Positions 50,585 to 59,031 of a stretch of DNA of 64,000 nucleotides are shown here, piece by piece (the stretch's first letter is position 1; each line of letters starts with the position of its first letter). The DNA comes from Sandaracinaceae bacterium (GTDB lineage Bacteria; Myxococcota_A; Polyangia; Polyangiales; Sandaracinaceae). Position numbers and translations under genes: made by a program. A model generated the notes under the pieces. That model made no database searches. It saw nothing but the letters and a program-made list of their open reading frames with translations, and was not told the origin of the DNA. The DNA lies in the NCBI GenBank assembly GCA_020633195.1, contig JACKEC010000036.1, positions 1 through 64,000 of the forward strand, read 5' to 3'.

Positions 50585-51322
50585 CTACCGGCGGCGGTGG
50601 CGGCCGTCGCGATCCGAGAGGAGCGCGAGCGTCTCGTCGCGCATCGCCTTGGCGAACAGGATCTTGATCGCGCGCAGCCCCGGCGGGACGAGCGCGTCGA
50701 CCGACTCCTGGAGCTGCTTGGGGGTGGGGCGCTTGCGCCGGCCCGCGACCTGAGCCGCGAAGTGCTCCACCACCTCCTTGCTCGCCTTCCGGATGTGCTT
50801 GGCGAGGATCTCGTGCGACTGCACGGCGGAGTCGACGCCGAAGCCCGCGCGCTCGATCTCGAGCGCGATCGAGAGCATCGCGGGGCTGCGCACGAGGTAG
50901 CCCGCGCCGCTCTCCTCGATCAGGCCGTGGCGCAGCAGGTCGCCGACGAGGCCGGGGCGCGGGTCGGCGCCGAGCAGCTCGGGGAGGTCCTCCTCGGAGA
51001 CCACGCGCGGCCGGTCCTCGAGGAAGCCCGCGGAGAGCCGGCTGTCGGTCCCGAGCCACTCCTCGAGGTCGACCTCTCCGCGGTCGGCGCGCTCGAGCAG
51101 CTCTCGCATCGCGCGGATCTTGAGGCCACGATCCTGCAGCTTCCCGATCACCTCGAGCCGCTCGACGTGGTGAGGCCCGTAGTAGGCCACGCGCCCGCGG
51201 ATGACGGGCTTCGGGAGCGTGCCCTTGGACTGGTAGAAGCGGATCGTGCGGCTCGGGATGCGCGTCTGCGCCGCGAGCTCGTCGATCGTGAGCTCCCCGT
51301 CGGTCGGTTCGAGGGTCGCCAT
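50585..51322 (-). CDS. MerR-family transcriptional regulator
   Basis: A 245-residue DNA-binding protein. Residues about 10-75 are the MerR winged helix (LTIDELAAQTRIPSRTIRFY, then QSKGTLPKPVIRGRVAYYGP and HHVERLEVIGKLQDRGLKI). A long helix and a 150-residue effector part follow, unlike the short metal-sensing members. No Cys cluster is present, so metal sensing is unlikely. The ATG at 51322 is preferred; a GTG at 51373 overlapping the desaturase stop would add 17 residues. It is the second gene of the desaturase operon, whose promoter has MerR-style architecture, so it probably regulates both. Confidence 0.85.
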   Translation of the reverse strand: MATLEPTDGELTIDELAAQTRIPSRTIRFYQSKGTLPKPVIRGRVAYYGPHHVERLEVIGKLQDRGLKIRAMRELLERADRGEVDLEEWLGTDSRLSAGFLEDRPRVVSEEDLPELLGADPRPGLVGDLLRHGLIEESGAGYLVRSPAMLSIALEIERAGFGVDSAVQSHEILAKHIRKASKEVVEHFAAQVAGRRKRPTPKQLQESVDALVPPGLRAIKILFAKAMRDETLALLSDRDGRHRRR

Positions 51323-51369
51323 GAGGGCGACAGTGTCGACGGGGGAGGGCGCCGCCGCAACGAGCACCG

Positions 51370-52539
51370 TCACGCCGCCGCTCGCTCGGGGAGCCCCGCG
51401 GGCTCGGTGGGCAGCGGACGGCCGAGGCGCCGGATCTTCTTCAGCGCGCTCATCAGGGTCCGGGGCCAGCTCGCGCTCCGGTACTCCACGCCGTGCTGCT
51501 CGCAGATCTGCTTCACCTCGGGCGCGATCTGGCGGAGCCGCTGCGTGGGGAAGCGCGGGAACAGGTGGTGCTCGATCTGCCGGTCGAGCGCGCCGCACAG
51601 CACGCTGACGGGGAAGCTCACGTCGAAGTCGTTGCTCGCCTCGACCTGCATCGCGTACCAGTGCCCGCGGCCCTTCGGGGTGGTCCCCTCCGGGTAGCTG
51701 GCCGTCTCCTCGCCGACGTGGCCGCAGAAGATGGTCACGGCCGAGTAGACGTCGTCGCGCATGACGTCCGACAGGACGTTGCCGAGCAGCACCTTGGGCG
51801 CGAGCGGGCCGGCCACCGCGGGCCAGAAGATCCACTCGCGCAGGTAGTAGGGGCCCCAGCCGCGCAGCGCTCGCCGCCACGCGTCCCTCACGCTCGCGGG
51901 GCTGCGGTCGCGGAGGAAGTCGAGCTCGTCCTCGCGCCCGTTGCCCACGTACGCGTCGATCAGGCCCGCGAAGTGAGCGCCCATGTGGAACGCGAAGAAG
52001 GGCCAGATGACGAACACCGAGGTGGCGAGCTGGCCGCGGTGATACCAGTGGTGCGGCGTCTCCTCGGTCAGGCGGACGTTGCCGAAGTGGATGTCGGGAT
52101 CGCGTCCGGCGACGTTCGTGCCGCCGTGGTGGCGCGCGTTGTGGCCCCGGCGCCAGCTGTCCTCGTCGATCGGGATCTTCCACCGGTAGCCCTTGGACTG
52201 GAACGCGTCGGCGCCCTCGAGCCCGTCGAACGCGCCGTGCAGGACCGTGTGGCCGATCTCGGCGGCCTCGAGCTGCTTGTGGACGAAGAGCGAGACGACG
52301 CCGAAGGTGTAGGTGAGCGGGTCGAAGCTCACGACGAGCAGGGTGCGGCCGACGACCTCGGCGACGCGCGAGACGGTCTGCACGCGCTGGATGTAGCGGA
52401 CGTCCTCTTCGCCGATCTCGGCCTTCACGCGGGCCCTGAGGGCGTCGATGGCGTGGCCGAACCGCTCGAGGCGCTCGTCGTCGGAGAGGGTCGCGACGTG
52501 GGGCGCGGCGGCGGGCTGCGGGGAAGTCGTGGGGGACAT
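51370..52539 (-). CDS. membrane fatty acid desaturase
   Basis: A 389-residue membrane protein. Three histidine boxes bind the di-iron centre: HTVLH (H97-H101), HNARHH (H133-H138) and QIEHH near residue 325. Hydrophobic segments lie at about 65-85 and 170-190, and near 250. This layout is the acyl-lipid or acyl-CoA front-end desaturase type (PF00487), which inserts a double bond into membrane fatty acids using oxygen. The start is ATG 52539 behind AAGGAGG, a strong site; an earlier in-frame ATG at 52584 would fall inside the promoter. Followed by merR. Confidence 0.92.
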   Translation of the reverse strand: MSPTTSPQPAAAPHVATLSDDERLERFGHAIDALRARVKAEIGEEDVRYIQRVQTVSRVAEVVGRTLLVVSFDPLTYTFGVVSLFVHKQLEAAEIGHTVLHGAFDGLEGADAFQSKGYRWKIPIDEDSWRRGHNARHHGGTNVAGRDPDIHFGNVRLTEETPHHWYHRGQLATSVFVIWPFFAFHMGAHFAGLIDAYVGNGREDELDFLRDRSPASVRDAWRRALRGWGPYYLREWIFWPAVAGPLAPKVLLGNVLSDVMRDDVYSAVTIFCGHVGEETASYPEGTTPKGRGHWYAMQVEASNDFDVSFPVSVLCGALDRQIEHHLFPRFPTQRLRQIAPEVKQICEQHGVEYRSASWPRTLMSALKKIRRLGRPLPTEPAGLPERAAA

Positions 52540-52581
52540 GGTTCCTCCTTCGCGGGCCGTGTGTGGCCTCGCATGGTGGAA

Positions 52582-52617
52582 CATCTATTACCGTTGCAGT
52601 ACTTGGTGTCAAGGTAC
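52582..52617 (-). promoter_or_regulatory. promoter with MerR-style operator for the desaturase-merR operon
   Basis: On the minus strand TTGACA (52612-52607), a perfect -35, sits in a near-palindrome GTACCTTGACACCAAGTAC (52617-52599, one bulge). Downstream, TAGATG at 52587-52582 gives a 19-base spacer, as in MerR-controlled promoters; TAATAG at 52590-52585 gives 16. Autoregulation by the MerR protein is inferred. Confidence 0.55.
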
Positions 52618-52733
52618 GAGGTGTGACAGTCCGGTGCCGCCGCCCCTCCGCCGCGGGTGGCCCAGCGGGGGTGGCGCAGTGGGGACGGATCGAACTTTTC
52701 GAACTTTCGCCCGCGCTCGGAGCGGGCGCGCCG

Positions 52734-53165
52734 TCAGGCGGGCTCGTACGGGACGGCGCGGAGGAGGCGGCCGTCGTGGGCGGCGCCGAAGCCTCGCGCG
52801 ACGAGCCACGCGGTGACCCTGTCGCCCTCGGGGTGGGTCGGCCGGACGATGTTGTACATGTAGTTGAGGCCGCGAGCGCGGGCCTCGAGCTCGAGCTGCC
52901 GGAGCACGAAGGTGCCCACGCCGCGACCTCGGGCCTCCGCGTCGGTGGCCAGGAGGATCTCGGCGTCGCCCCAGTTCACGTCGAGCCAGCCGTAGCCGAC
53001 GGTCCGGCCGTCGTCCTCGACGCGCCACCACTCGGCGGGGACCAGGTGCCCCTCGGCGAGGTTGCCGTAGCGGGTGTCGAAGATGCCTGGCGCGGCGCGG
53101 CCGACGATGCGGGCCTTGTCGGCGTTCCAGACGGCGTTTCGCTCTCGAATCCAGCTGAGGCTCAC
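52734..53165 (-). CDS. GNAT-family N-acetyltransferase
   Basis: A 143-residue soluble protein. EILLATDAEARGRGVGTFVL, followed by RQLELEARARGL, is the acetyl-CoA-binding motif A of the GNAT fold (R/Q-x-x-G-x-G/A), with the preceding beta strands VGYGWLDVNW and the later strand YMYNIVRPTHPEGDRV. Motif B at the end (VTAWLVARGFGAA) is also present. It transfers an acetyl group to an amine of unknown identity. GTG 53165 is chosen; a TTG at 53201 is possible. Divergent from the MlaF-like gene. Confidence 0.82.
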   Translation of the reverse strand: MSLSWIRERNAVWNADKARIVGRAAPGIFDTRYGNLAEGHLVPAEWWRVEDDGRTVGYGWLDVNWGDAEILLATDAEARGRGVGTFVLRQLELEARARGLNYMYNIVRPTHPEGDRVTAWLVARGFGAAHDGRLLRAVPYEPA

Positions 53166-53203
53166 CGCTACAGAGCTACGCTCGGCCGCGAAAAAGGTCA
53201 ACC

Positions 53204-53986
53204 GTGCTACGCCTCCGGGCGGTGGCGCTCTACGAGATCCGCGGCCTGGCCAAGCGCTTCGGCGACAACGTCGTGCTCCAGAGCATCGACCTCGAGGTCT
53301 TCGAGGGCGAGCGCATCACCCTCATCGGCAAGTCCGGCTCCGGCAAGAGCGTGCTCCTCAAGCTGATGATCGGGCTCCTGCGGCCCGACGCGGGGACCAT
53401 CGTGTTCGAAGGCGAGGACGTCACGCGCGCCCCCGAGCGCGAGTGGATCGAGGTGCGCAAGCGCATCGGGATGCTCTTCCAGTGGGACGCCCTGTTCGAC
53501 TCGCTCGACGTGGCCGACAACGTCGCTTACGGCCTGCGCGAGCAGCGCGTCCTCGACGAGGCGGCGATCGCGGCGCGCGTGAGCGAGTGCCTCGCGCAGG
53601 TGAGCCTCCCGGGCATCGAGGCGATGTGGCCCGCGAGCCTCTCGGGCGGGATGCGCAAGCGCGTCGGCCTCGCCCGCGCCATCGCGAGCCGCCCCGACGT
53701 CGTCCTCTACGACGAGCCGACCGAGGGGCTCGACCCCATCAACGTCACCCGCGTCGACCGCCTGCTCGACTCGCTCCGCTTCGGCAGCGGCGTCACGACC
53801 GTGGTCGCCACCCAGAACATGCAGAGCGCGTTCAACGCGAGCGACCGCCTCGCGCTGGTCCACGGCGGCATGATCGCGAAGGCCGGCACCCCGGACGAGC
53901 TCCGCGAGTGGGGCGACCCCCGCATCGAGCCGTTCGTTCGCTCTTCCGAGCTGCGGGCCAAGACCCGACCGAGCGTTCCGAGCTAG
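53204..53986 (+). CDS. ABC transporter ATPase of the MlaF type
   Basis: A 260-residue ATPase. Walker A GKSGSGKS (residues 42-49), Q-loop FQWDALFDSL, signature LSGGMRKRVGLARAI, Walker B VVLYDEPTEGLDP and the later Ala-Thr-Gln switch are all intact. The FQWDALFDSLDVADNV stretch and 'EGLDPI' are characteristic of the MlaF/Ttg2A family, which powers phospholipid transport between membranes. No MlaE-type permease or MlaD-type substrate protein is adjacent, so its partners must be elsewhere. GTG 53204 is the start taken; GTG 53222 is possible. It is divergent from the GNAT gene. Confidence 0.88.
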   Translation: MLRLRAVALYEIRGLAKRFGDNVVLQSIDLEVFEGERITLIGKSGSGKSVLLKLMIGLLRPDAGTIVFEGEDVTRAPEREWIEVRKRIGMLFQWDALFDSLDVADNVAYGLREQRVLDEAAIAARVSECLAQVSLPGIEAMWPASLSGGMRKRVGLARAIASRPDVVLYDEPTEGLDPINVTRVDRLLDSLRFGSGVTTVVATQNMQSAFNASDRLALVHGGMIAKAGTPDELREWGDPRIEPFVRSSELRAKTRPSVPS

Positions 53987-53989
53987 CCT
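53984..53989 (+). promoter_or_regulatory. candidate -10 box (TAGCCT) of the DNA ligase gene
   Basis: TAGCCT, which includes the stop codon of the MlaF-like gene, ends 6 bases before the GTG at 53996. Confidence 0.35.
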
Positions 53990-53995
53990 CACGTC

Positions 53996-55102
53996 GTGGC
54001 GAAGGCTCCCTCGTTCGTCCCGGAGGCGCTCCCCTTCGGACCTCCCCTCGAGCCCATGCTCGCGAAGACCGGGGACTTCCCCGACGGCGGCGGGTGGCTC
54101 TTCGAGCCCAAGTGGGACGGCTTCCGGACCCTCGTGTTCCGCGAGGACGACAGGCTCTACCTCCAGAGCCGCGACAAGAAGCCGATGCTCCGCTACTTCC
54201 CGGAGCTCGTCGCGCCGCTGCTGGCGTCGCTGCCGCCGCGGTGCGTGCTCGACGGCGAGCTCGTCGTCGCGCGGGGGTCGTCGCTGGACTTCGGCGCGCT
54301 GCAGCAGCGAGTCCACCCGGCCAAGTCCCGCATCGATCGGCTCGCGGTCGAGACCCCCGCGGCGTTCGTGGCCTTCGACCTCCTCGCGCTCGGGCAAGAC
54401 GACTTGCGAGAGTCGCCGATGATCGAGCGGCGCCGGATGCTCGAGGCGATCCTCGCGGACGCGGCGCCCCCCGTGCACCTGACGCCGATGACGCACGACG
54501 TCGCGCTCGCGCGCGAGTGGTTCGAGCGCTTCGAAGGGGCGGGGCTCGACGGCGTGATCGCCAAGCCCGAGTCGCTGACCTACCAGCCCAAGAAGCGGGC
54601 GATGCGCAAGATCAAGCACGTGCGGACCTGCGACGCGGTCGTCGGTGGCTTCCGCTGGCACAAGCAGGGGCCGGGCGAGCTGCTCGGGTCCCTGCTGCTC
54701 GGGCTCTACGCCGAGGACGGCGCGCTGCACTCGGTCGGGGTGACCTCCTCGTTCAAGATGGACGAGCGCCGCGCGCTGGTGCAGGAGCTCGCGCCGCTGC
54801 GCGAGGGGGCGCTCGACGGGCACCCCTGGGGCAGCTGGGCCGAGGCGATGGACGAGGACGCGCGCAAGCCGGGGATGAAGAGCCGGTGGAGCTCCGACAA
54901 GGACCTGTCCTGGGTGCCGCTCCGCGCCGAGCGGGTCTGCGAGGTGAAGTTCGATCACCTCGAGGGAGGTCGCTTCCGCCACACGGCGACCTTCCTCCGC
55001 TGGCGCACCGACAAGGAGCCGTCCTCCTGCACGTTCGACCAGATCGACGTCACGCCGCCCTACGAGCTGGCCGAGATCTTCGACGCCCCCGCTTCCTCGT
55101 AG
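53996..55102 (+). CDS. ATP-dependent DNA ligase (LigC-like)
   Basis: A 368-residue ligase that seals nicks with ATP. Motif I is EPKWDGFR, with the nucleotide-receiving Lys39. Motif III is in LDGELVVARG with FDLLALGQDD following, motif IV in GLDGVIAKP, and motif V at RKIKHVRTCDAVVGGF. The OB-fold end (EVKFDHLEGGRFRHTATFLRW) is typical of stand-alone bacterial ligases. It lacks the polymerase and nuclease domains of LigD, and no Ku gene is near. It is probably a repair ligase additional to the NAD-dependent one. GTG 53996 is the start. Confidence 0.9.
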   Translation: MAKAPSFVPEALPFGPPLEPMLAKTGDFPDGGGWLFEPKWDGFRTLVFREDDRLYLQSRDKKPMLRYFPELVAPLLASLPPRCVLDGELVVARGSSLDFGALQQRVHPAKSRIDRLAVETPAAFVAFDLLALGQDDLRESPMIERRRMLEAILADAAPPVHLTPMTHDVALAREWFERFEGAGLDGVIAKPESLTYQPKKRAMRKIKHVRTCDAVVGGFRWHKQGPGELLGSLLLGLYAEDGALHSVGVTSSFKMDERRALVQELAPLREGALDGHPWGSWAEAMDEDARKPGMKSRWSSDKDLSWVPLRAERVCEVKFDHLEGGRFRHTATFLRWRTDKEPSSCTFDQIDVTPPYELAEIFDAPASS

Positions 55103-55150
55103 CGCTTTGCCGTCGCGGCTTTGCTACCCTGACCTGGGAAATCGGGGGGA

Positions 55151-56281
55151 ATGGACACCCAGGCGCAAGGGGAGCGGCTGCAGCTCGTCGCCGCGTGGAG
55201 TCGCGTGGTGCTCGGCGTGGTCGCGATCGCGCTGCTGCCGCTGCTCTATCCGGGCTTCGAAGAGAAGCGCTGGCTGTTCGGGGCCTACATCGTCTACGCG
55301 CTGATCGGCCAGGTGCTGATCTACAAGGGGATCGGCGGGCACACGCGCTCGTTCCTCGGCGGCCTCGTGGACATGGCCGCGGTGACGGTGCTCGTGCACC
55401 AGGTCGGCAGCATGGGGACCATGCTCGTCGCCATCTACTACTTCGCCGTGATCGTGAACACGCTCGTGGTCGGGCGGCGGATCGGGGTCGGCCTGGCGCT
55501 CGTCGCGAGCCTGCTCTACGCGGGCGTGCTCTTCTGCGAGCAGCTCGGGTGGCTCGCGTACGGGCCCAACGCCCCCGCGTGGGCGACCGCGCGGCCCGGC
55601 AACGCCGACGCGTTCGTGGGGGCCTGCCTCCTCGCGGGCACCCTCCTCGGCTCGGCCGGGCTCGTGGGCCTGCTCGTGACGCGCATCCGCGAGCGCGAGG
55701 CGGAGCTGCGTCGGCTCGCGGCGCGCCTCGAGGCGCTCTCGCAGCGGGACTCCCTCACCCACCTGTTCAACCGGCGCTTCCTGATGACGCGCCTCGAGAT
55801 CGAGCTCGCGCGCGTCCGGCGCGGGAGCCCGCTCGCGGTGCTGATGATCGACCTCGACCGCTTCAAGCGCGTCAACGACGAGCACGGCCACCAGAAGGGC
55901 GACGAGATCCTCCTCGCGATCGCCACCGCGCTCGCCGACGCGACGCGGGAGGTGGACGTGCCCGGGCGCTACGGCGGCGACGAGTTCGTCGTGATCCTGC
56001 CCGACACGGGGCCCGCCGAGGCGCGCTCGGTCGCGGAGCGGCTCGTGGCCAACGTCCGAACGGTCGGCGAGACCTTCGACGCGGAGCTCCCCGTCACCGC
56101 CAGCGTGGGGCTCGCGTTCGCGCAGGCCGGCGACGGGGCCCGCGCGCTGATCCAGCGAGCCGACGCGCACGCCTACCGCGCCAAGCAAGCCGGGGGCGAC
56201 GGCGTGTCCAGCGAGCCCATCGGCGCGGAGTGGGACGGCGAGGACGAGTCCCGCGTCCGACCGGCCGCCGCGGTGCGCTAG
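55151..56281 (+). CDS. membrane diguanylate cyclase (GGDEF)
   Basis: A 376-residue enzyme that makes c-di-GMP. Residues about 15-190 hold six hydrophobic segments (VLGVVAIALLPLLYPGF; MLVAIYYFAVIVNTLVV and so on), forming a membrane sensor. A short coiled linker (ELRRLAARLEALSQRD) leads to the GGDEF domain: GGDEF is residues 275-279, and the R-E-V-D inhibitory site lies five residues before it, so product feedback inhibition is expected. GGGGGGA before the ATG at 55151 is a plausible ribosome binding site. A TACCCT box is about 25 bases further upstream. The signal is unknown. Confidence 0.92.
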   Translation: MDTQAQGERLQLVAAWSRVVLGVVAIALLPLLYPGFEEKRWLFGAYIVYALIGQVLIYKGIGGHTRSFLGGLVDMAAVTVLVHQVGSMGTMLVAIYYFAVIVNTLVVGRRIGVGLALVASLLYAGVLFCEQLGWLAYGPNAPAWATARPGNADAFVGACLLAGTLLGSAGLVGLLVTRIREREAELRRLAARLEALSQRDSLTHLFNRRFLMTRLEIELARVRRGSPLAVLMIDLDRFKRVNDEHGHQKGDEILLAIATALADATREVDVPGRYGGDEFVVILPDTGPAEARSVAERLVANVRTVGETFDAELPVTASVGLAFAQAGDGARALIQRADAHAYRAKQAGGDGVSSEPIGAEWDGEDESRVRPAAAVR

Positions 56282-56337
56282 ACCCCGGGCGACGCTCCGT
56301 ACAGAATGCGCGCTCCCGAAACGTCAGGAGCCCCGAG

Positions 56338-58083
56338 TTGACCACCGAGAGACATGGCGGCGACGCCGTTGGAGAAGTGCTCGCCCGTCACGGGATCGAT
56401 CACGTGTTCACGCTCTGCGGGGGTCACATCTCCCCCATCCTCGTCGGCGCGAAGGCCCGCGGGATCCGCATCGTCGACGTGCGCGACGAGGCGAGCGCGG
56501 TGTTCGCGGCGGACGCGGTCGCGCGGATGACGGGCGTCCCCGGGGTCGCCGCGGTGACGGCGGGGCCGGGCGTGACCAACGCGATGACGCCGCTCAAGAA
56601 CGCGCAGATGGCCCAGACCCCGATGGTGCTCTTCGGCGGGGCCACCGCGACGCTCCTCAAGGGGCGCGGCGCGCTGCAGGACATCGATCAGCTCGCGCTC
56701 GTGCGCTCGGCCTGCAAGTGGTCGACGGCGGTCTCCACCGTGCCCGCCCTCGGGCCGACGCTGAACAAGGCCCTCGAGATCGCGCAAGAAGGCGTGCCCG
56801 GCCCCGTGTTCATCGAGGTGCCCGTCGACGTCCTCTACCCCGAGTCGATCGTCAAGCAGTGGTACATCGAGGAGAGCGGCGTCGAGAAGATGGAGGGGCT
56901 CACCGCGAAGGCGCTCGAGGTCTACCTCAAGAGCCACCTCTACAAGCAATTCCACTTGCCCCATGTCGACGTCAGCGTCCCGTCCGTGCGCCGGTCCCGG
57001 ACCAGCGGCCTCGACGCGCAGATCGAGAAGGTCGCGGACATGGTCCGCTCCGCCGAGCGACCCGCGCTGGTGATCGGGAACCAGACGATGGTCAGCTGCC
57101 ACGACCCGCGCTCGCTCGCGGAGTCGGTCGAGCGCATCGGGATGCCCACCTGGCTCGGCGGCGCGGCGCGCGGCCTGCTCGGCACCCAGAGCCCGGTCCA
57201 GTTCCGCCACAAGCGGGGCGCGTCGCTCAAGCAGGCCGACCTCGTGATCGTCTGCGGCTTCCCGTTCGACTTCCGGCTCAAGTACGGGCGCGGCTTCGGC
57301 AAGGCCAAGATCGTGTCGGCCAACCTGAGCGCCGAGGAGCTGCGGAAGAACCGCAAGCCCGACGTGGGCGTGCAGATGCACCCGGGCGACTTCCTCCGCG
57401 CGCTCGCCGACGCCACGGGCGCGGCGGGCTCGCGCTGGGACGGCTGGTTCGCGGACGTGCGCGCGCGCGAGGAGTCCCGCGACGCCGAGATCCAGACCCA
57501 GGCGCGGCCCGACACCCAGCTCATCGACCCCATCCACTTCTTCCTCCGGCTCGAGGAGAAGATGGCCGAAGACGCGGTGATCGTCGCCGACGGCGGCGAC
57601 TTCGTCGCCACCGCGGCCTACATCCTGCGCCCGCGGAGCCCGCTCTCGTGGCTCGACCCGGGGGTCTTCGGGACGCTCGGGGTGGGCGGCGGCTTCGCCG
57701 TCGGCGCCGCGTGCGTGCGACCCGAGGCGGAGACCTGGATCATCTGGGGCGACGGCTCCTGCGCCTACAGCCTCGCGGAGTTCGACACGTGCGCCCGCCA
57801 CGGCCTCGCCCCCATCGCGGTGGTCGGCACGGACGCCTCGTGGGCTCAGATCGCCCGCGACCAGGTGGAGCTGCTCGGCGACGACGTCGCGACCACGCTG
57901 GTCCGCACGCCGTACCACACGGTGGCCGAGGGCTACGGCGGCAAGGGCCTGCTCCTCACGGACCCGGCCAAGATCGACGAGACGATCGACGAGGCGAAGC
58001 GCCTCTCGAAGGCCGGCCACCCGGTCCTGATCAACGTGCACCTCGCCCCGAGCGACTTCCGCAAGGGCTCGATCTCGATCTAG
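56338..58083 (+). CDS. thiamine-diphosphate lyase of the ILVBL/HACL2 type
   Basis: A 581-residue enzyme that closely follows human ILVBL (HACL2), a 2-hydroxyacyl-CoA lyase. Shared landmarks are LCGGHISPILVGA, DEASAVFAADAVARM with the catalytic Glu, VPVDVLYPES, GGAARGLLG, WLDPGVFGTLGVGGG and the end SDFRKGSI. The cofactor site starts GDGSCAYSLAEFDT, but the Mg-ligand Asn expected about 26 residues later is a Thr (VVGTDASW). Unlike acetolactate synthase there is no neighbouring small subunit. The TTG at 56338 is the start, preceded by CAGGAG with a 7-base spacer; the ATG just inside is out of frame. The true substrate remains to be shown. Confidence 0.88.
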   Translation: MTTERHGGDAVGEVLARHGIDHVFTLCGGHISPILVGAKARGIRIVDVRDEASAVFAADAVARMTGVPGVAAVTAGPGVTNAMTPLKNAQMAQTPMVLFGGATATLLKGRGALQDIDQLALVRSACKWSTAVSTVPALGPTLNKALEIAQEGVPGPVFIEVPVDVLYPESIVKQWYIEESGVEKMEGLTAKALEVYLKSHLYKQFHLPHVDVSVPSVRRSRTSGLDAQIEKVADMVRSAERPALVIGNQTMVSCHDPRSLAESVERIGMPTWLGGAARGLLGTQSPVQFRHKRGASLKQADLVIVCGFPFDFRLKYGRGFGKAKIVSANLSAEELRKNRKPDVGVQMHPGDFLRALADATGAAGSRWDGWFADVRAREESRDAEIQTQARPDTQLIDPIHFFLRLEEKMAEDAVIVADGGDFVATAAYILRPRSPLSWLDPGVFGTLGVGGGFAVGAACVRPEAETWIIWGDGSCAYSLAEFDTCARHGLAPIAVVGTDASWAQIARDQVELLGDDVATTLVRTPYHTVAEGYGGKGLLLTDPAKIDETIDEAKRLSKAGHPVLINVHLAPSDFRKGSISI

Positions 58084-58103
58084 CGCCGGCGAGCCGGCGC
58101 TAG
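58080..58103. terminator. strong hairpin at the end of the ILVBL-like gene
   Basis: CTAGCGCCGGC and GCCGGCGCTAG pair over 11 bases with a GA tip. The TAG stop lies inside the stem. It could stop transcription from the plus side, or serve the convergent gene ending at 58186 as well. Confidence 0.6.
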
Positions 58104-58169
58104 CCCGTGCCCGTGCCCGTGCCCGTGCCCGTGCCCGTGCCCGTGCCCGTGCCCGTGCCCGTGCCCGTG
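58104..58169. repeat. hexanucleotide tandem repeat (CCCGTG x 11)
   Basis: Eleven perfect copies of CCCGTG lie between two convergent genes, outside both coding regions. Such a simple repeat should be length-variable by slippage. Confidence 0.95.
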
Positions 58170-58185
58170 CAGCCCCCCCAGCCCC

Positions 58186-59031
58186 TCACACCACCACCGA
58201 CCCGTAGCCCACGAAGCTCGCGTCGGGGCGTACGTCGTAGCTCAGGTAGTGGTCGACCAGCCGCGGGTGCACCGCGCCGGCGTACGCCCGCGTAGCCTCG
58301 ATGGCGGCGACGGCCGCGCCGGGGCAGCAGGCGCTCTGGTGCGCGACGGCGTGGTCGAGCGCTCGCTCGGGCGCGTCGGCCACCAGCGCCTCGAGGAAGC
58401 CGCCGTCGTTGTCCTCTCGCACCCAGCGGACCGCCTCGGGGCCGGCGCCGTGGGGCGCCCACCCGTAGTTGGGCCCGTAGTGCGTCAGGTCGGTGGAGCC
58501 GATGAACACCGCCTGACGACCGGCCGCGCGGACGCGCTCGCCGATGCTCTCGCCGATCGACAGGGCTCGCGCGGAGGCCTCGACGCCGACCATGAGGAGG
58601 CGCGCCTCCTCGAAGAGCGCGCGGACGAACGGCAGGTGCAGCTCCACCGCGTTGTCGGGCCGACCTGGTCGCGCGGGCTCGTCCTCGAAGCCGTGCGCCC
58701 GCGCGACCTCGTCGGCGAGCTCGCGATCCGTGGCGAGCGGCCCGAGCGGGGTGTCCCACGCGTCGTCCCGGAAGACCGTGTTGGGTCCGTGGGGCCCGCG
58801 ATGCGAGCCGAACACCACCACGAGGTCCACGTCGGCGGGCGCCGAGTCGGCGAGCACGCGGTAGCCGCGCCCCGCACAGTCGCCGGAGAACGCCCAGCCC
58901 GCGTGCGGGCCGACGAGGCCTCGCAATGCCGACTCGGGGGACGCGCCCTCGCGGGTGTGGTCGGCGATCGCGGCGCGGCAAGCGTCGCGATCGCCGGGGT
59001 ACCACCGACCCGCGAGATACGCGGGTCTCAC
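58186..59031 (-). CDS. amrB: MEMO-family protein (AmmeMemoRadiSam protein B)
   Basis: A 281-residue soluble protein of the MEMO family. Landmarks are RPAYLAGRWYPGD at the start, LRGLVGPHAGWAFSG, VVVFGSHRGP, DNAVELHLPF, FIGSTDLTHYG with the His, and GAVAAIEA / GYGSVVV at the end. Human MEMO1 binds copper or iron and resembles extradiol dioxygenases; the His set (HAGW, SH, HLPF, THYG) is retained. In many bacteria it sits beside radical-SAM and AMMECR1 partners, but neither is in this window. GTG 59031 overlaps the stop of the Lys-rich gene at 59028, so the two are coupled. Confidence 0.9.
   Translation of the reverse strand: MRPAYLAGRWYPGDRDACRAAIADHTREGASPESALRGLVGPHAGWAFSGDCAGRGYRVLADSAPADVDLVVVFGSHRGPHGPNTVFRDDAWDTPLGPLATDRELADEVARAHGFEDEPARPGRPDNAVELHLPFVRALFEEARLLMVGVEASARALSIGESIGERVRAAGRQAVFIGSTDLTHYGPNYGWAPHGAGPEAVRWVREDNDGGFLEALVADAPERALDHAVAHQSACCPGAAVAAIEATRAYAGAVHPRLVDHYLSYDVRPDASFVGYGSVVV

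Noticed and set aside
52539..52584. Earlier ATG for the desaturase at 52584
   Set aside because: It lies inside the -10 region of the promoter and lacks a ribosome binding site, while 52539 has AAGGAGG.
58107..58295. Small plus-strand frame beginning with Pro-Val repeats
   Set aside because: It is only the translation of the CCCGTG repeat followed by the antisense of amrB.
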